Below, one piece after another: positions 9,401 through 16,306 of a stretch of DNA of 64,000 bases. Source of the stretch: an uncultured Oscillospiraceae bacterium (lineage in GTDB: Bacteria; Bacillota; Clostridia; Oscillospirales; Oscillospiraceae). Positions within the stretch are counted from its first letter, which is position 1. Each line of letters opens with the position of its first letter. The stretch is from contig CAJUPU010000004.1 of assembly GCA_910588495.1 (NCBI GenBank), positions 51,305 through 115,304 on the forward strand. Reading direction: 5' to 3'. Under the pieces are notes generated by a model. The model was given only the letters and a program-made list of their open reading frames with translations. It was not told the DNA's origin and did no database searches. The position numbers and the translations under genes are program-made.

Positions 9401-9702
9401 TCACCACCCTGGAGAACTGCTCGTTGTTCGCCAACCAGGTGCAGCCCTATAAGCTGACCTCCAGCCTCATCGAGGGCGACCGCGCCCTCCAGCTCAAGCT
9501 GAAGGACGCCGCCCACAAGAACATCTACTCCTGGACCGTGAGCCATCTGATGAACCGCTACAATTCCACCACCCGCATCGAGTCCCGCCTGCCCTGGTGG
9601 AGGGCGCTCTACAAGGGCGTTCAGATCGGCTCGGGCGTGCTGGCCGCGGCCTGCGGCGCGATGTACGTCGTGTCCTCCATGAAGAAGAAGGAGGGGAACT
9701 GA
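6457..9702 (+). CDS. GH3-family beta-glucosidase-like enzyme with swapped domain order and membrane anchors
   Basis: 1081 residues. TTG start at 6457 after AGGAGG (6443-6448). An N-terminal hydrophobic helix (residues about 9-30) precedes a GH3 C-terminal-type domain (about 85-450), a fibronectin-III-like domain (about 460-540), and then the GH3 catalytic barrel (about 710-1000). This reverses the usual order, as known for some Ruminococcus and Butyrivibrio enzymes. The barrel has GRNGEYYSEDPVLSG, PKHFAFNDQE and the nucleophile Asp in GYAVTDIYDDTD. A second hydrophobic helix near the C-terminus is followed by KKKEGN, so both ends may anchor the protein outside the cell. The next gene follows after one base. 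Confidence 0.88.
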   Translation: MKKTGLWRGLTSLLCFILAISIILGNVLEANAGTIDTYLGTLSEEFVSENTPDDPLYDKFTPPAEFLNADGTGNSNALIAAAIDLGRREAAEGSVLLKNENGALPLGSGSSVTLLGIRSHKNLLGSSFGVKAQGPFISLEQALSKDKTDFANTMSWSVGSRGAPPGATVGTAWAGDEFGFEGAGFQLNQTMIDVYETLSQSEKYTHYENEPAAEVYDPGEPSIDEIEGVDPGFRSSFAQYGDAAIVVIARPSSESVDYLPGGVADGLDFEHGEPFSLTKNERDAIELAKECSDKVIVLISSSASVEIGSLKDDPEVDAIMWIGAPGCYGMLGVADLLCGRVSPSGGLFDIFTAYNMSAPAMQNMGKMYYANTEGTITRSGGVMSFTPGAYTIEAEGMYVGYRYYETRYYDCVAGTGKADSSAGTYASKGGWNYGDEVTYGFGYGLSYTTFDFDLQGEPKFEISTDPETGAPSAYATFSVKVTNTGSAAGKTPVQIYGQAPYTQGGVEKPAIQLLNFEKSGVLAPGASETVEVKVDLQFIASYDENYDNGDGTKGTYIMDPGDYYFAVGNGAHDALNHIMAAQGMDETKMVGQGSADQAYVKAIDESFISKTLFSVSKTGYKISNQLPYADWNYYQPGEVTYLSRADWEGTYPKSYTDMTLTSQELIDALNGKLYDLQTGDDTSDIKWGQDNGIKFYEMFGKEYDDPMWDRLLDQLTMEEAMYIFTFGGPSIPGAESIGTVETYMTENAGNGIAVNLNASKDPGAPWAIPASDPNGNWHPEVFANAPMGASTFNPELMYELGQFEGIESLFTGINILWGPGLNTHRHAYNGRNGEYYSEDPVLSGVAAMEFAIGALEYGLVAAPKHFAFNDQESERGGVSPWMTEQRAREVELRAYQIAFEASKYDTDDFDAGMRGLMTSFSKIGAIECTCSYGLMTEILANEWGFIGYAVTDIYDDTDLWTAVLNSGTTCFDTRGQSGFYKITTLENCSLFANQVQPYKLTSSLIEGDRALQLKLKDAAHKNIYSWTVSHLMNRYNSTTRIESRLPWWRALYKGVQIGSGVLAAACGAMYVVSSMKKKEGN

Positions 9703-9703
9703 T

Positions 9704-10141
9704 ATGTTGAAGAAACTGACCACCGGCGGCTATCTCAACGTGCTGGCCGCTGTCCTGGGCGTGGTGGGCGCGGTGCTCACCATCGTCAGCGGCACCATGA
9801 GCGTGGACAACCAGCTGAGCGGCCTGCCCATGCTGGCGGCCGCGGCCTTCGCGGGGGCGGCGCTGTGTGTGCTGGCCGTCTGGGCCCCCGCCCGCTTCGG
9901 CAACTTCGATTTGGTGAGCTCGGTGTCCATCTGGGCCGCCATCGCCGCCTACTGCTACGCCTTCGGCGGCGCGGTGGGCCAGCGGATCATGATGATCGCG
10001 GGACTGTTCTCCTATAACTCCGGCAACACCATCGGCTGGAACGTGTTCTATGTGTCCGTGGGCGCCTGGGCGTGCCTGCTGGTGGGCTGTCTGGCGCTGG
10101 TCGCCAGCGGCTTCCTGCGCACCGTGAAGCAGGAGGGCTGA
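9704..10141 (+). CDS. Small four-helix membrane protein of unknown function
   Basis: 145 residues with four hydrophobic stretches (about 10-32, 44-63, 72-95 and 112-136) and few charged residues. It starts one base after the stop of the GH3 gene, so it is translationally linked and possibly partners that membrane-tethered enzyme. I recognise no family motif. A terminator follows at 10210-10249, closing the glycoside operon. Confidence 0.7.
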   Translation: MLKKLTTGGYLNVLAAVLGVVGAVLTIVSGTMSVDNQLSGLPMLAAAAFAGAALCVLAVWAPARFGNFDLVSSVSIWAAIAAYCYAFGGAVGQRIMMIAGLFSYNSGNTIGWNVFYVSVGAWACLLVGCLALVASGFLRTVKQEG

Positions 10142-10209
10142 GGGCCGGACCGGCCTGCGGCTGACGAAAAAAGATCCCGCCGGGGATGATACCGGCCTAT
10201 AACGACGGA

Positions 10210-10249
10210 AAGGACCGCCTGACCATTTGGTCAGGCGGTCCTTTTATTT
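10210..10249. terminator. Intrinsic terminator of the glycoside operon
   Basis: A long perfect stem built from AAGGACCGCCTGACCA and its complement is followed by a TTTTATTT tract. Sits 70 bases after the last gene of the operon. Confidence 0.88.
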
Positions 10250-10250
10250 A

Positions 10251-10412
10251 GAACCTGTATTCACAACCTCGATTCACCGTCTCGCCGGGTCTTTTCCCAT
10301 CATGCGGCGTTGAATTTTCTTGAAATAAACACAATTATTCCTGCGAAAATTCGCCTTGCCTGACGGGAAAATCCCTCGGCCATCCGGCGATCTCGGCCGT
10401 GAATACAGGTTC
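10251..10412. mobile_element. MITE-like element with 14-bp terminal inverted repeats and TTA target duplication
   Basis: GAACCTGTATTCAC (10251-10264) and its perfect complement GTGAATACAGGTTC (10399-10412) bound a 162-bp non-coding, relatively AT-richer segment. The trinucleotide TTA lies immediately outside each end (10248-10250 and 10413-10415), as expected of a 3-bp target duplication. TNA-type duplications are typical of some IS5-family transposases, so this may be a non-autonomous derivative mobilised in trans. No other copy was noticed in the window. It sits just downstream of a terminator in a convergent gap. Confidence 0.72.
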
Positions 10413-10450
10413 TTATGGTACGAGAAACGTTCGTCCCAAGGGCGCACAGC

Positions 10451-11287
10451 TCAGCCGCTGAGGAGCTCCGCTTTCAAAAAGCGGGCCACGCCGTCCTCGT
10501 TGCAGCTGCCGATCGTCCCTGTGGCCCGCTCCTTGACGATGTCCAAAGCGTTGGCCACCGCGTAGCTCCGGTCGGCGATCTCGAACATGGACAGGTCGTT
10601 GAGGTTGTCGCCGAACACCACCAGCTCATCGCAGCCCAGCATCGTTTTCAGCCGGGTCAGGGTGTTGCGCTTGGAGGCCCGGTGGGAGAACACCTCCACG
10701 CAGTACAGCCCGTTGTAGATGTTCAGGTAAAAGGCGCAGCTCACCCCGTCCAGCGCCTCCACCGCCGATACCACCGGCTCCAGCGCCTCTCGGGCGCCGG
10801 TGCAGGCGAAGTAGAAGGCGCTGCCGCCGGATATCCGTGCGCCCAGGTCGGGCGCCATGGTCACCGCGGCGCAGCTCTCCAGCGCGCGCCTGCTGTAATA
10901 CTGGGTCTGGCCGGTGAGGGCGGGGTCGTTATAATGGATGCTGATCTGCCCATCCGCGAAGGTATACAGGAACACCTTGACGTTGTGCCGGGCAAAGACA
11001 TCCAGCACCCGGTGGGCGGCCTCGTCCGGAATGGTCTCGGCGGACAGGTATCGCTTGGCCTCGAAGTCATATAAGAACACGCCGTTGGTCAGTACGCTGG
11101 GGGCGTTCAGCCGCAGCGCCTCCAGCCGGCGGTCGCAGCCATAGGGCATACGGGCCGTGGCCACCGCGAACAGCGCGCCCCGCCGGATACATTCGTTCAG
11201 CAGCTGGACGGTGGCGGGGGTCAATGCCTTTTCCGTATTGAACAGCGTACCGTCCAGGTCAGACACGTAGAGCGTTTTCATCTGCAT
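10451..11287 (-). CDS. HAD-superfamily hydrolase, Cof/YidA type
   Basis: About 278 residues. The start at 11287 is chosen because a GGAGGG site precedes it; the longer frame has none. Motif I is DLDGTLFN (nucleophile and acid/base Asp). The C-terminal metal-binding motif is GDNLNDLSMFEIA, preceded by the Lys in RASKRNTLTRLK. The C2B-type cap identifies the Cof subfamily, which dephosphorylates sugar phosphates and related metabolites. It is last in a four-gene minus-strand operon with the GlpA-like dehydrogenase module, suggesting removal or recycling of a phosphorylated polyol or sugar. Substrate unknown. Confidence 0.88.
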   Translation of the reverse strand: MQMKTLYVSDLDGTLFNTEKALTPATVQLLNECIRRGALFAVATARMPYGCDRRLEALRLNAPSVLTNGVFLYDFEAKRYLSAETIPDEAAHRVLDVFARHNVKVFLYTFADGQISIHYNDPALTGQTQYYSRRALESCAAVTMAPDLGARISGGSAFYFACTGAREALEPVVSAVEALDGVSCAFYLNIYNGLYCVEVFSHRASKRNTLTRLKTMLGCDELVVFGDNLNDLSMFEIADRSYAVANALDIVKERATGTIGSCNEDGVARFLKAELLSG

Positions 11288-11323
11288 CGTCCCTCCGCTT
11301 TCCTGTGATCGCACCCGGCGGCA

Positions 11324-11686
11324 TCATGTCAGGACCTCCTGGGTCGAGATGATGTCCCGGCCGGTGCCGCACACATCGTGGAGGATCACGTCCCCCACAT
11401 GGACGGGCAGCTTCGCTTTATGGGCCATGATCTCCCTGGTGCAGTCGAACAACAGCCGTTTGGGGATGGGGCCGGAGGTCTTTACGCTGAACGGCTTCTC
11501 CCGTCCCTCGATGCGCATCAGACTGGTCAGCACCCGCAGGGGATCCACCGCCTCCTGCCGGGCGAAGGAGTCCCCCCGGGGGCAGACATTGCCGGACACC
11601 GAGATCACACGGTCCCCCTCCACCACCGCGGTCAGGCGGCAGCCCATGGGACAGTTGATACAGATCAATTCCTTTTCCATGCTCAT
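11324..11686 (-). CDS. DUF1667 protein, third component of the first GlpA-like module
   Basis: About 120 residues. The ATG at 11686 is six bases from a GGAGGT site (11693-11698). N-terminal cysteines in CINCPMGC and a further Cys in NVCPRGD suggest an iron-sulfur or zinc site. DUF1667 proteins are usually encoded next to GlpA-like and FAD/NAD oxidoreductases in anaerobic Firmicutes, probably as an electron-transfer subunit of a glycerol-3-phosphate-dehydrogenase-like complex. It starts just after the stop of the upstream flavoprotein. A paralogue lies at 28247-28603. Confidence 0.85.
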   Translation of the reverse strand: MSMEKELICINCPMGCRLTAVVEGDRVISVSGNVCPRGDSFARQEAVDPLRVLTSLMRIEGREKPFSVKTSGPIPKRLLFDCTREIMAHKAKLPVHVGDVILHDVCGTGRDIISTQEVLT

Positions 11687-11688
11687 CA

Positions 11689-12942
11689 TCACACCTCCAC
11701 ACGCAGGGCGATCTTGTCACGGGCCGTGTTCAGCAGCGAGCGCTCCACGCTCACGGTGCACATCTCGCCGGGGGCGAGCACCATTTTGGACACCCGCTTG
11801 ACGCATTCGCCGTCCCGGTCGATGCACACGGCGCAGCTGCGGAACTTGTCCCGGGGGCGGAACATGAACTGCACCGTCTCCGGGCCCTCCCGGCGGATCA
11901 ATTGGGGCACCGCCCCGTTCACGCCGAAGCCGTCCTCCACCGCGATCTGGTCCCCGGCCGGGGCCGGTTCCTGCCGGAGATAGCGCGCGGCGTTGGCCCC
12001 GGCCCGCGCCCCTTCCTCGCTGACGTGGTCCACCAGGTCGTGCACGTGCAGCACATTCCCGCAGGAGAACACACCGGGCAGGGTGGTCATCAGGGAGTCG
12101 TCCACCACCGCCCCCTTGGTGGTTCCGGATATGGCGATGCCCGCGGCCTTGGTCAGCTCGTTCTCCGGGATGAGACCGGCGGAGATGAGCAGGGTGTCGC
12201 ACGGGATGTGGAACTCGGTGCCCGGGACAGGGCGGCGCTGGGCGTCTACCTGAGCCACGGTCACGCTCTCCACCCGGCCCCGGCCCTTGATGTCCACCAC
12301 GGTGCTGTTGTAACTGATGGGGATGTCGAAATCCTCCAGACACTGGGAGATGTTGCGGGCCAGTCCGCTGGAGTAGGGCATGAGCTCCACCACCCGCTCC
12401 ACCTTGGCGCCCTCGATGACGAATTGACGGGCCATGATCAGGCCGATATCGCCCGAGCCCAGGATCACAACGCGCTTGCCGGGCAGATAGCCCTCCAGGT
12501 TCAGGTAGCGCTGGGCGGTGCCCGCCGTGATGACGCCGGCGCAGCGCGTCCCGGGGATCATCAGCGCCCCCCGGGAGCGCTCGCGGCAGCCCATGGCCAG
12601 GACGATCGCCTGGGCCTGGATCTGGAACAGCCCGTCCTCGGGGTTCATGGCGGTGACCACCTTCTCCGGCGAGATGTCCAGAGCAAAGGTGTTCCGGATG
12701 CAGCGGATTCCCAGGGCAAGGGCCTCGTCGGCGATGCGTTTGGCGAACTCCACGCCGGTCAGGTCCTCCTTATATTTATGCACCCCGAAGCCGTTGTGGA
12801 TGCACTGGCGCAGGATGCCGCCCAGATAGGGGCTGCGCTCCAGCACCACGATATCCTCCACGCCGTTTTTACGGGCCTCGATGGCGGCGGACAGGCCCGC
12901 CGACCCGCCGCCGATCACCACCAGATCTGTTTTCATCATCAT
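11689..12942 (-). CDS. NAD(P)/FAD-dependent oxidoreductase, second component of the first GlpA-like module
   Basis: 417 residues. The N-terminal Rossmann motif VIGGGSAGLSAAIEA binds FAD. A second nucleotide-binding motif VVILGSGDIGLIMAR (about 165) is for NAD(P)H. The C-terminal GVFSCGNV motif closes the FAD site. The first ATG of three in a row (12942) is best spaced from its ribosome site and overlaps the stop of the GlpA-like gene. In this three-gene arrangement it probably passes electrons between the dehydrogenase, the DUF1667 subunit and a pyridine nucleotide. A paralogue is at 26982-28250. Confidence 0.87.
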   Translation of the reverse strand: MMMKTDLVVIGGGSAGLSAAIEARKNGVEDIVVLERSPYLGGILRQCIHNGFGVHKYKEDLTGVEFAKRIADEALALGIRCIRNTFALDISPEKVVTAMNPEDGLFQIQAQAIVLAMGCRERSRGALMIPGTRCAGVITAGTAQRYLNLEGYLPGKRVVILGSGDIGLIMARQFVIEGAKVERVVELMPYSSGLARNISQCLEDFDIPISYNSTVVDIKGRGRVESVTVAQVDAQRRPVPGTEFHIPCDTLLISAGLIPENELTKAAGIAISGTTKGAVVDDSLMTTLPGVFSCGNVLHVHDLVDHVSEEGARAGANAARYLRQEPAPAGDQIAVEDGFGVNGAVPQLIRREGPETVQFMFRPRDKFRSCAVCIDRDGECVKRVSKMVLAPGEMCTVSVERSLLNTARDKIALRVEV

Positions 12943-14426
12943 GCCTCGCCCTCCTTTGGCTCACAGGCCCTGCCCACCAGGATGTTGGACCGGCCGCCCG
13001 ACTGGGTGACCTCCAAGGGGTCCAGTCCCAGCTCCTCACAGAGGATCTCCAGCACCCGCGGGCTGCAAAAGCCTCCCTGACACCGGCCCATCCCGGCGCG
13101 GGTGCGCATTTTGACGGCGCTCACGCTACGCGCCCCCACCGGGCGGCGGATGGCGTCCCGGATCTCGGCCTCGGTGACCTGCTCGCAGCGGCAGACGATC
13201 CGGGCGTAGTCCGGGTCGGCCTTGATGGCCTCCCGCCGCTCCTCAGCCGTCATGGTGCGGAAGGGTTTTTTGATCTCCCGCCCCGGTTTGTAGTCCTGCT
13301 TGAGGGCGGGACGCTCCCGGTCCACCAGGATCTTGACCATGTCGATGGCGATGGCGGGAGCGGCGGTGACGCCGGGAGACTCGATGCCCGCCAGATTGAT
13401 GAAATTGGGGGCGTCTTTGGGCTCGCCCAGGATGAAATCGTCCCGGTCTGGGTGGGCGCGGCTGCCGCCGTAGGCGGTGATCACCGCGTCCCGGGGGAAC
13501 TTGGGCACATGCTTGCTGATGGGCATGTACTTCCAGCGCGCCTCGAAAAAGTCCAGGATCTTGTCGATCCCCTCCCGGGTGTTGGCGCTGAAGTCGGGGT
13601 CGTCCACGTCGTCGGCGTTGCAGCCCAGGATGAGGGTGCCGTCCACCGACGGCATGAGGCCCATGCCCTTGGTGTGGCCGCCGCCGGGCAGCAGCTCCGG
13701 GGTGGGGTAGATGGTGGTCTTGACATAGGGGGCGAAGTCCCGGTCCATGATCAGGTGCTGGCCCTCCCGGGGGATGATATGGAACACATCGGCGGAGACC
13801 ATGTTATTGAACCTGTCCGCATGGGTGCCGGCACAGTTGAACACGTACTTGGTCCGGAAGGTCTCGTCCGGGGTGGACACCAGCCATTCGCCGCCGTCCC
13901 GTTCGACCGAGAGGGCCTGGGTGGAGGTCCTGAACTCCACGCCGTTGCGGGCGGAATTCTCGGCCAGCGCCATCACCAGGTTGTAGGGGCAGACCATGCC
14001 GCTGTCCGGCACCCACAGCCCGCCGATGACCCCCTCGCCCATGTCGGGCTCGATCTCCAGGATGCGCGCCCGGTCGCACACTTCGGTGCGCACGCCGTTG
14101 CGCTGGCCCATCTCGTGCAGCTTGCGGACCTCTTCCATCTGCTCCTCATCCAGCGCGATCATGACCAGCCCGTTCTTCAGATAGGGAACCTGCAGCTCCC
14201 GGCACAGCTCCGGATACATACGGCTGCCCCGCACGTTGTAGATCGCCTTGTTGGAGCCCGGGTCCGGATCGTATCCGGCGTGGACCGTGGCGGAGTTCCC
14301 CTTCGTGGTGCCGGCACATACGTCATGTCCCTTTTCCAGTACCAGCACCTTGAGCTGATACCGGGCAAGCTCTCTTGCCACAGAGCAGCCGCTGATGCCC
14401 GCACCTATGATGATTGCGTCCCACAT
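12939..14426 (-). CDS. GlpA-like FAD-dependent polyol-phosphate dehydrogenase with BFD [2Fe-2S] domain
   Basis: About 495 residues. The ATG at 14426 is eight bases after an AGGAGG site. N-terminal FAD motif IIGAGISGCSVARELA, then the DAO fold with GTTKGNSATVHAGYDPDPG, characteristic of anaerobic GlpA-type glycerol-3-phosphate dehydrogenases. The C-terminal bacterioferredoxin-like domain keeps four cysteines, CRC near ARIVCRCEQVTEAEI and CQGGFC. Expected reaction: oxidation of glycerol-3-phosphate or a related polyol phosphate. First gene of a four-gene minus-strand operon with its own promoter at 14504-14532 and divergent from the EutH-like transporter. It differs clearly in sequence from its paralogue at 25546-26979, suggesting a different substrate. 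Confidence 0.88.
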   Translation of the reverse strand: MWDAIIIGAGISGCSVARELARYQLKVLVLEKGHDVCAGTTKGNSATVHAGYDPDPGSNKAIYNVRGSRMYPELCRELQVPYLKNGLVMIALDEEQMEEVRKLHEMGQRNGVRTEVCDRARILEIEPDMGEGVIGGLWVPDSGMVCPYNLVMALAENSARNGVEFRTSTQALSVERDGGEWLVSTPDETFRTKYVFNCAGTHADRFNNMVSADVFHIIPREGQHLIMDRDFAPYVKTTIYPTPELLPGGGHTKGMGLMPSVDGTLILGCNADDVDDPDFSANTREGIDKILDFFEARWKYMPISKHVPKFPRDAVITAYGGSRAHPDRDDFILGEPKDAPNFINLAGIESPGVTAAPAIAIDMVKILVDRERPALKQDYKPGREIKKPFRTMTAEERREAIKADPDYARIVCRCEQVTEAEIRDAIRRPVGARSVSAVKMRTRAGMGRCQGGFCSPRVLEILCEELGLDPLEVTQSGGRSNILVGRACEPKEGEA

Positions 14427-14503
14427 GGGCAAAGCCTCCTTCTTTCATGGTTATGTTCGCCTGCCTTCGCGGCGGTGTGCCGCGTCTGCCGCTTTCCTCA
14501 CTG

Positions 14504-14532
14504 AGTATACGGATTCTGGTCTGGTATGTCAA
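14504..14532 (-). promoter_or_regulatory. Promoter of the first GlpA-like operon
   Basis: On the minus strand TTGACA (14532-14527), a 17-base spacer and TATACT (14509-14504). The start codon lies 78 bases downstream at 14426. Confidence 0.8.
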
Positions 14533-14568
14533 ACCGGCGCCGGGAGCGCTGGTTCTGCGCGCCGCGCG

Positions 14569-14597
14569 AGCTGGAAAAATCGTCGAGTTTTCCAGCT
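14569..14597. promoter_or_regulatory. Perfect hairpin upstream of the GlpA-like promoter
   Basis: AGCTGGAAAA (14569-14578) pairs with TTTTCCAGCT (14588-14597), loop nine bases. It lies 37 bases upstream of the minus-strand -35 and is not followed by a T tract in either direction that fits a terminator, so an operator role is more likely. A related CCAGCTGG-GATCG stretch recurs at about 14730. Confidence 0.45.
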
Positions 14598-14781
14598 GGG
14601 GATCGTTTCGCGTGCATCCTTCGCGCAAGATCATGCAGGATCAGGCGATTTTATACAAGAAAGCCGGGTCCGTCCCGAATAAAAATATCGATTTAGACCA
14701 GCGCTGTACAAATTTCAGCAAGTTTTTACCAGCTGGATCGTATAGGTTCGACAAAAACGCAACAAGATTTTGCGCAAAAAC

Positions 14782-14823
14782 AAGCATAACGATCAATTTT
14801 CCAACCTTTTGAGCGTTACGCTT
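14782..14823. promoter_or_regulatory. Putative DeoR operator upstream of the EutH-like transporter
   Basis: AAGCATAACG (14782-14791) and CGTTACGCTT (14814-14823) are inverted repeats with one mismatch, 22 bases apart. The right arm lies in TTTTGAGCGTTACG (14807-14820), which recurs exactly at 20025-20038 in front of the DeoR gene. A possible weak promoter for the transporter (TTTACA at 14826-14831) starts immediately after it, so a bound repressor would block initiation. Confidence 0.6.
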
Positions 14824-15068
14824 TGTTTACAATCCGCGGTAAATATGCGATGATTATTCCATCACAACCGTGTGGAAAGACGCGGGGCCGGGTCGGGACC
14901 GGCGCCGCGTCGGGCAGGGGGAAGGCGCTGCCGAAACGGTCTTTGCTCAGGACCACGGTTCGGTGTTTTAGGCGGCGCCGTTCCAAACGCGAAGCAGTGC
15001 CGGCACCCTGCCTGCCCCACGCGGCCAAGGCCCCTTTTGGTGTGAACAAATTAGGAGGTGTACTGGTA

Positions 15069-16190
15069 ATGGCAATCGTCAGTCAAGTAATCGTGTACAT
15101 CATGGTCATCTTCATGGCCATTGCTGCGCTTGACCGCATGTTCGGCAACCGGTTCGAGCTCGGCACCCAGTTCGAAGAAGGCTTCAACGCACTGGGTCCT
15201 CTGGCTCTCGGCATGGGCGGCATCATGGTGACCGCCGAGCTCATCGGCCAGGTGCTCACCCCCACCGTCGGCGCGCTTTTTGAGCTGATCGGCGCGGACC
15301 CCTGCATGGCGGGTTCGCTGATCCTGTCCATCGACACGGGCGGCTACGCGCTGGCCCACGCGATCCAGCCCAACGATCCGGACATCGCCAACTTCTCCGC
15401 CATCATCCTGGCGTCCATGATGGGTCCCACCATCGCCTTCGGCATCCCGGTCTGCCTGGGCATCATGCAGCCCCAGGATAAGCGCTTCCTCGCCCTGGGC
15501 ACCATGTCCGGCATCGTGTGCATCCCCTTCGCCTGTATCATCGGCGGCGTGGTGGCCGGCTTCGACATCGGCATGGTGGTGATCAACATGGTCCCCGTGC
15601 TGATCTTTGCGATCCTCATCGCCGTGGGCCTCAAGCTCATCCCCAACGGCATGATCAAAGGCTTCAACATCTTCTCCAAATTCATGACGGCGTATCTGAG
15701 CTTCTTCATGGCCCTGGCCATCATCCAGGAACTCACCCCCATCCACCTGATCGATCTGCTGCCCCTGTCCGACGTGTGGGGGGTCTGCGGCTCCATCGCC
15801 ATCATGCTGGCCGGCGCCTACCCGCTGGTCAAGGTGCTCACCAAGGTCTTGGGCAAGCCTTTGGGCTCCCTGGGCAAGAAGATCGGGGTCAACGACGTGG
15901 CCGTGGCCGGCTTCATCGCCTGCTGTGCCAACTCCATCCCCGCCTATAACATGATCAAGGACATGGACAACAAGGGCAAGGTCCTCAACATCGCCTTCGC
16001 CTGCTGCGCGGCCTTCGCACTGGGCGACCATTTGGGCTTCTGCGCGGGCGTCGAGCCCGACCTGGTGGCGGCCATGGTGGTGGCCAAGCTGGCCGGCGGC
16101 GTGCTGTGCATCATCTCCGCCATTTTCTTCTGCAAGATGAATGCCAACCAGCTGGAGGATCTGCCCGATCAGGCTCCCGCCGAGGCTTGA
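15069..16190 (+). CDS. EutH-family membrane transporter
   Basis: 373 residues, ATG at 15069 after an AGGAGGT site. About eleven hydrophobic segments. It follows E. coli EutH in several blocks, including QFEEGFNALGPLALGMGG, ASMMGPTIAFGIPVCLGI, NMVPVLI, a LGVNN-like stretch and AFALGDHLGF. EutH takes up ethanolamine, but no ethanolamine ammonia-lyase or microcompartment shell gene is nearby. Next to FGGY kinases and polyol-phosphate dehydrogenases the substrate is more likely a small alcohol or polyol (inference). The gene is divergent from the first GlpA-like operon across a shared control region with a putative DeoR operator. Confidence 0.87.
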   Translation: MAIVSQVIVYIMVIFMAIAALDRMFGNRFELGTQFEEGFNALGPLALGMGGIMVTAELIGQVLTPTVGALFELIGADPCMAGSLILSIDTGGYALAHAIQPNDPDIANFSAIILASMMGPTIAFGIPVCLGIMQPQDKRFLALGTMSGIVCIPFACIIGGVVAGFDIGMVVINMVPVLIFAILIAVGLKLIPNGMIKGFNIFSKFMTAYLSFFMALAIIQELTPIHLIDLLPLSDVWGVCGSIAIMLAGAYPLVKVLTKVLGKPLGSLGKKIGVNDVAVAGFIACCANSIPAYNMIKDMDNKGKVLNIAFACCAAFALGDHLGFCAGVEPDLVAAMVVAKLAGGVLCIISAIFFCKMNANQLEDLPDQAPAEA

Positions 16191-16306
16191 CGCGGGCCGG
16201 ATCTCATCATGACCGATGCGTGAGGCGCCAAGTGCCGTGTTTTGGTGCCTCACGCCCATCAAAAGGGCGCCCGCGCGTGTTTTGACGGGGGCGCCGCGGG
16301 AAATCT
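16191..16306 (+). other. Intercistronic hairpins between transporter and propeller-like protein
   Basis: Two stem-loops are visible: GCGTGAGGCGCCA with TGGTGCCTCACGC (about 16220-16255, one mismatch) and GGGCGCCC with GGGGGCGCC (about 16265-16300). Neither has a T tract, so they look like processing or stabilising structures rather than terminators. Confidence 0.4.

Larger units (their letters stand above)
14427..15068. other. Divergent control region between the GlpA-like operon and the EutH-like transporter (642 bp)
   Basis: No gene is visible here. It holds the minus-strand promoter (14504-14532), a 10-bp perfect hairpin (14569-14597), two copies of the palindrome CCAGCTGG followed closely by GATCG (near 14591-14605 and 14730-14741), and the putative DeoR operator (14782-14823). 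The 200 bases after the operator are GC-rich and form the leader of the transporter gene. I could not assign a riboswitch class to it. Confidence 0.6.

Noticed and set aside
6439..9723. Very long open frame (about 1090 codons) antisense to the GH3 gene
   Set aside because: High GC makes the antisense frame open by chance. It is composed of His/Gly/Ala/Val-rich low-complexity sequence, has no family motifs, and the sense frame is an unmistakable GH3 enzyme with a ribosome site.
15069..16190. Ethanolamine utilisation operon
   Set aside because: Only the EutH-type transporter is present. No EutB/C lyase, reactivase, cobalamin gene or microcompartment shell protein occurs nearby, so the family member is probably used for another substrate.
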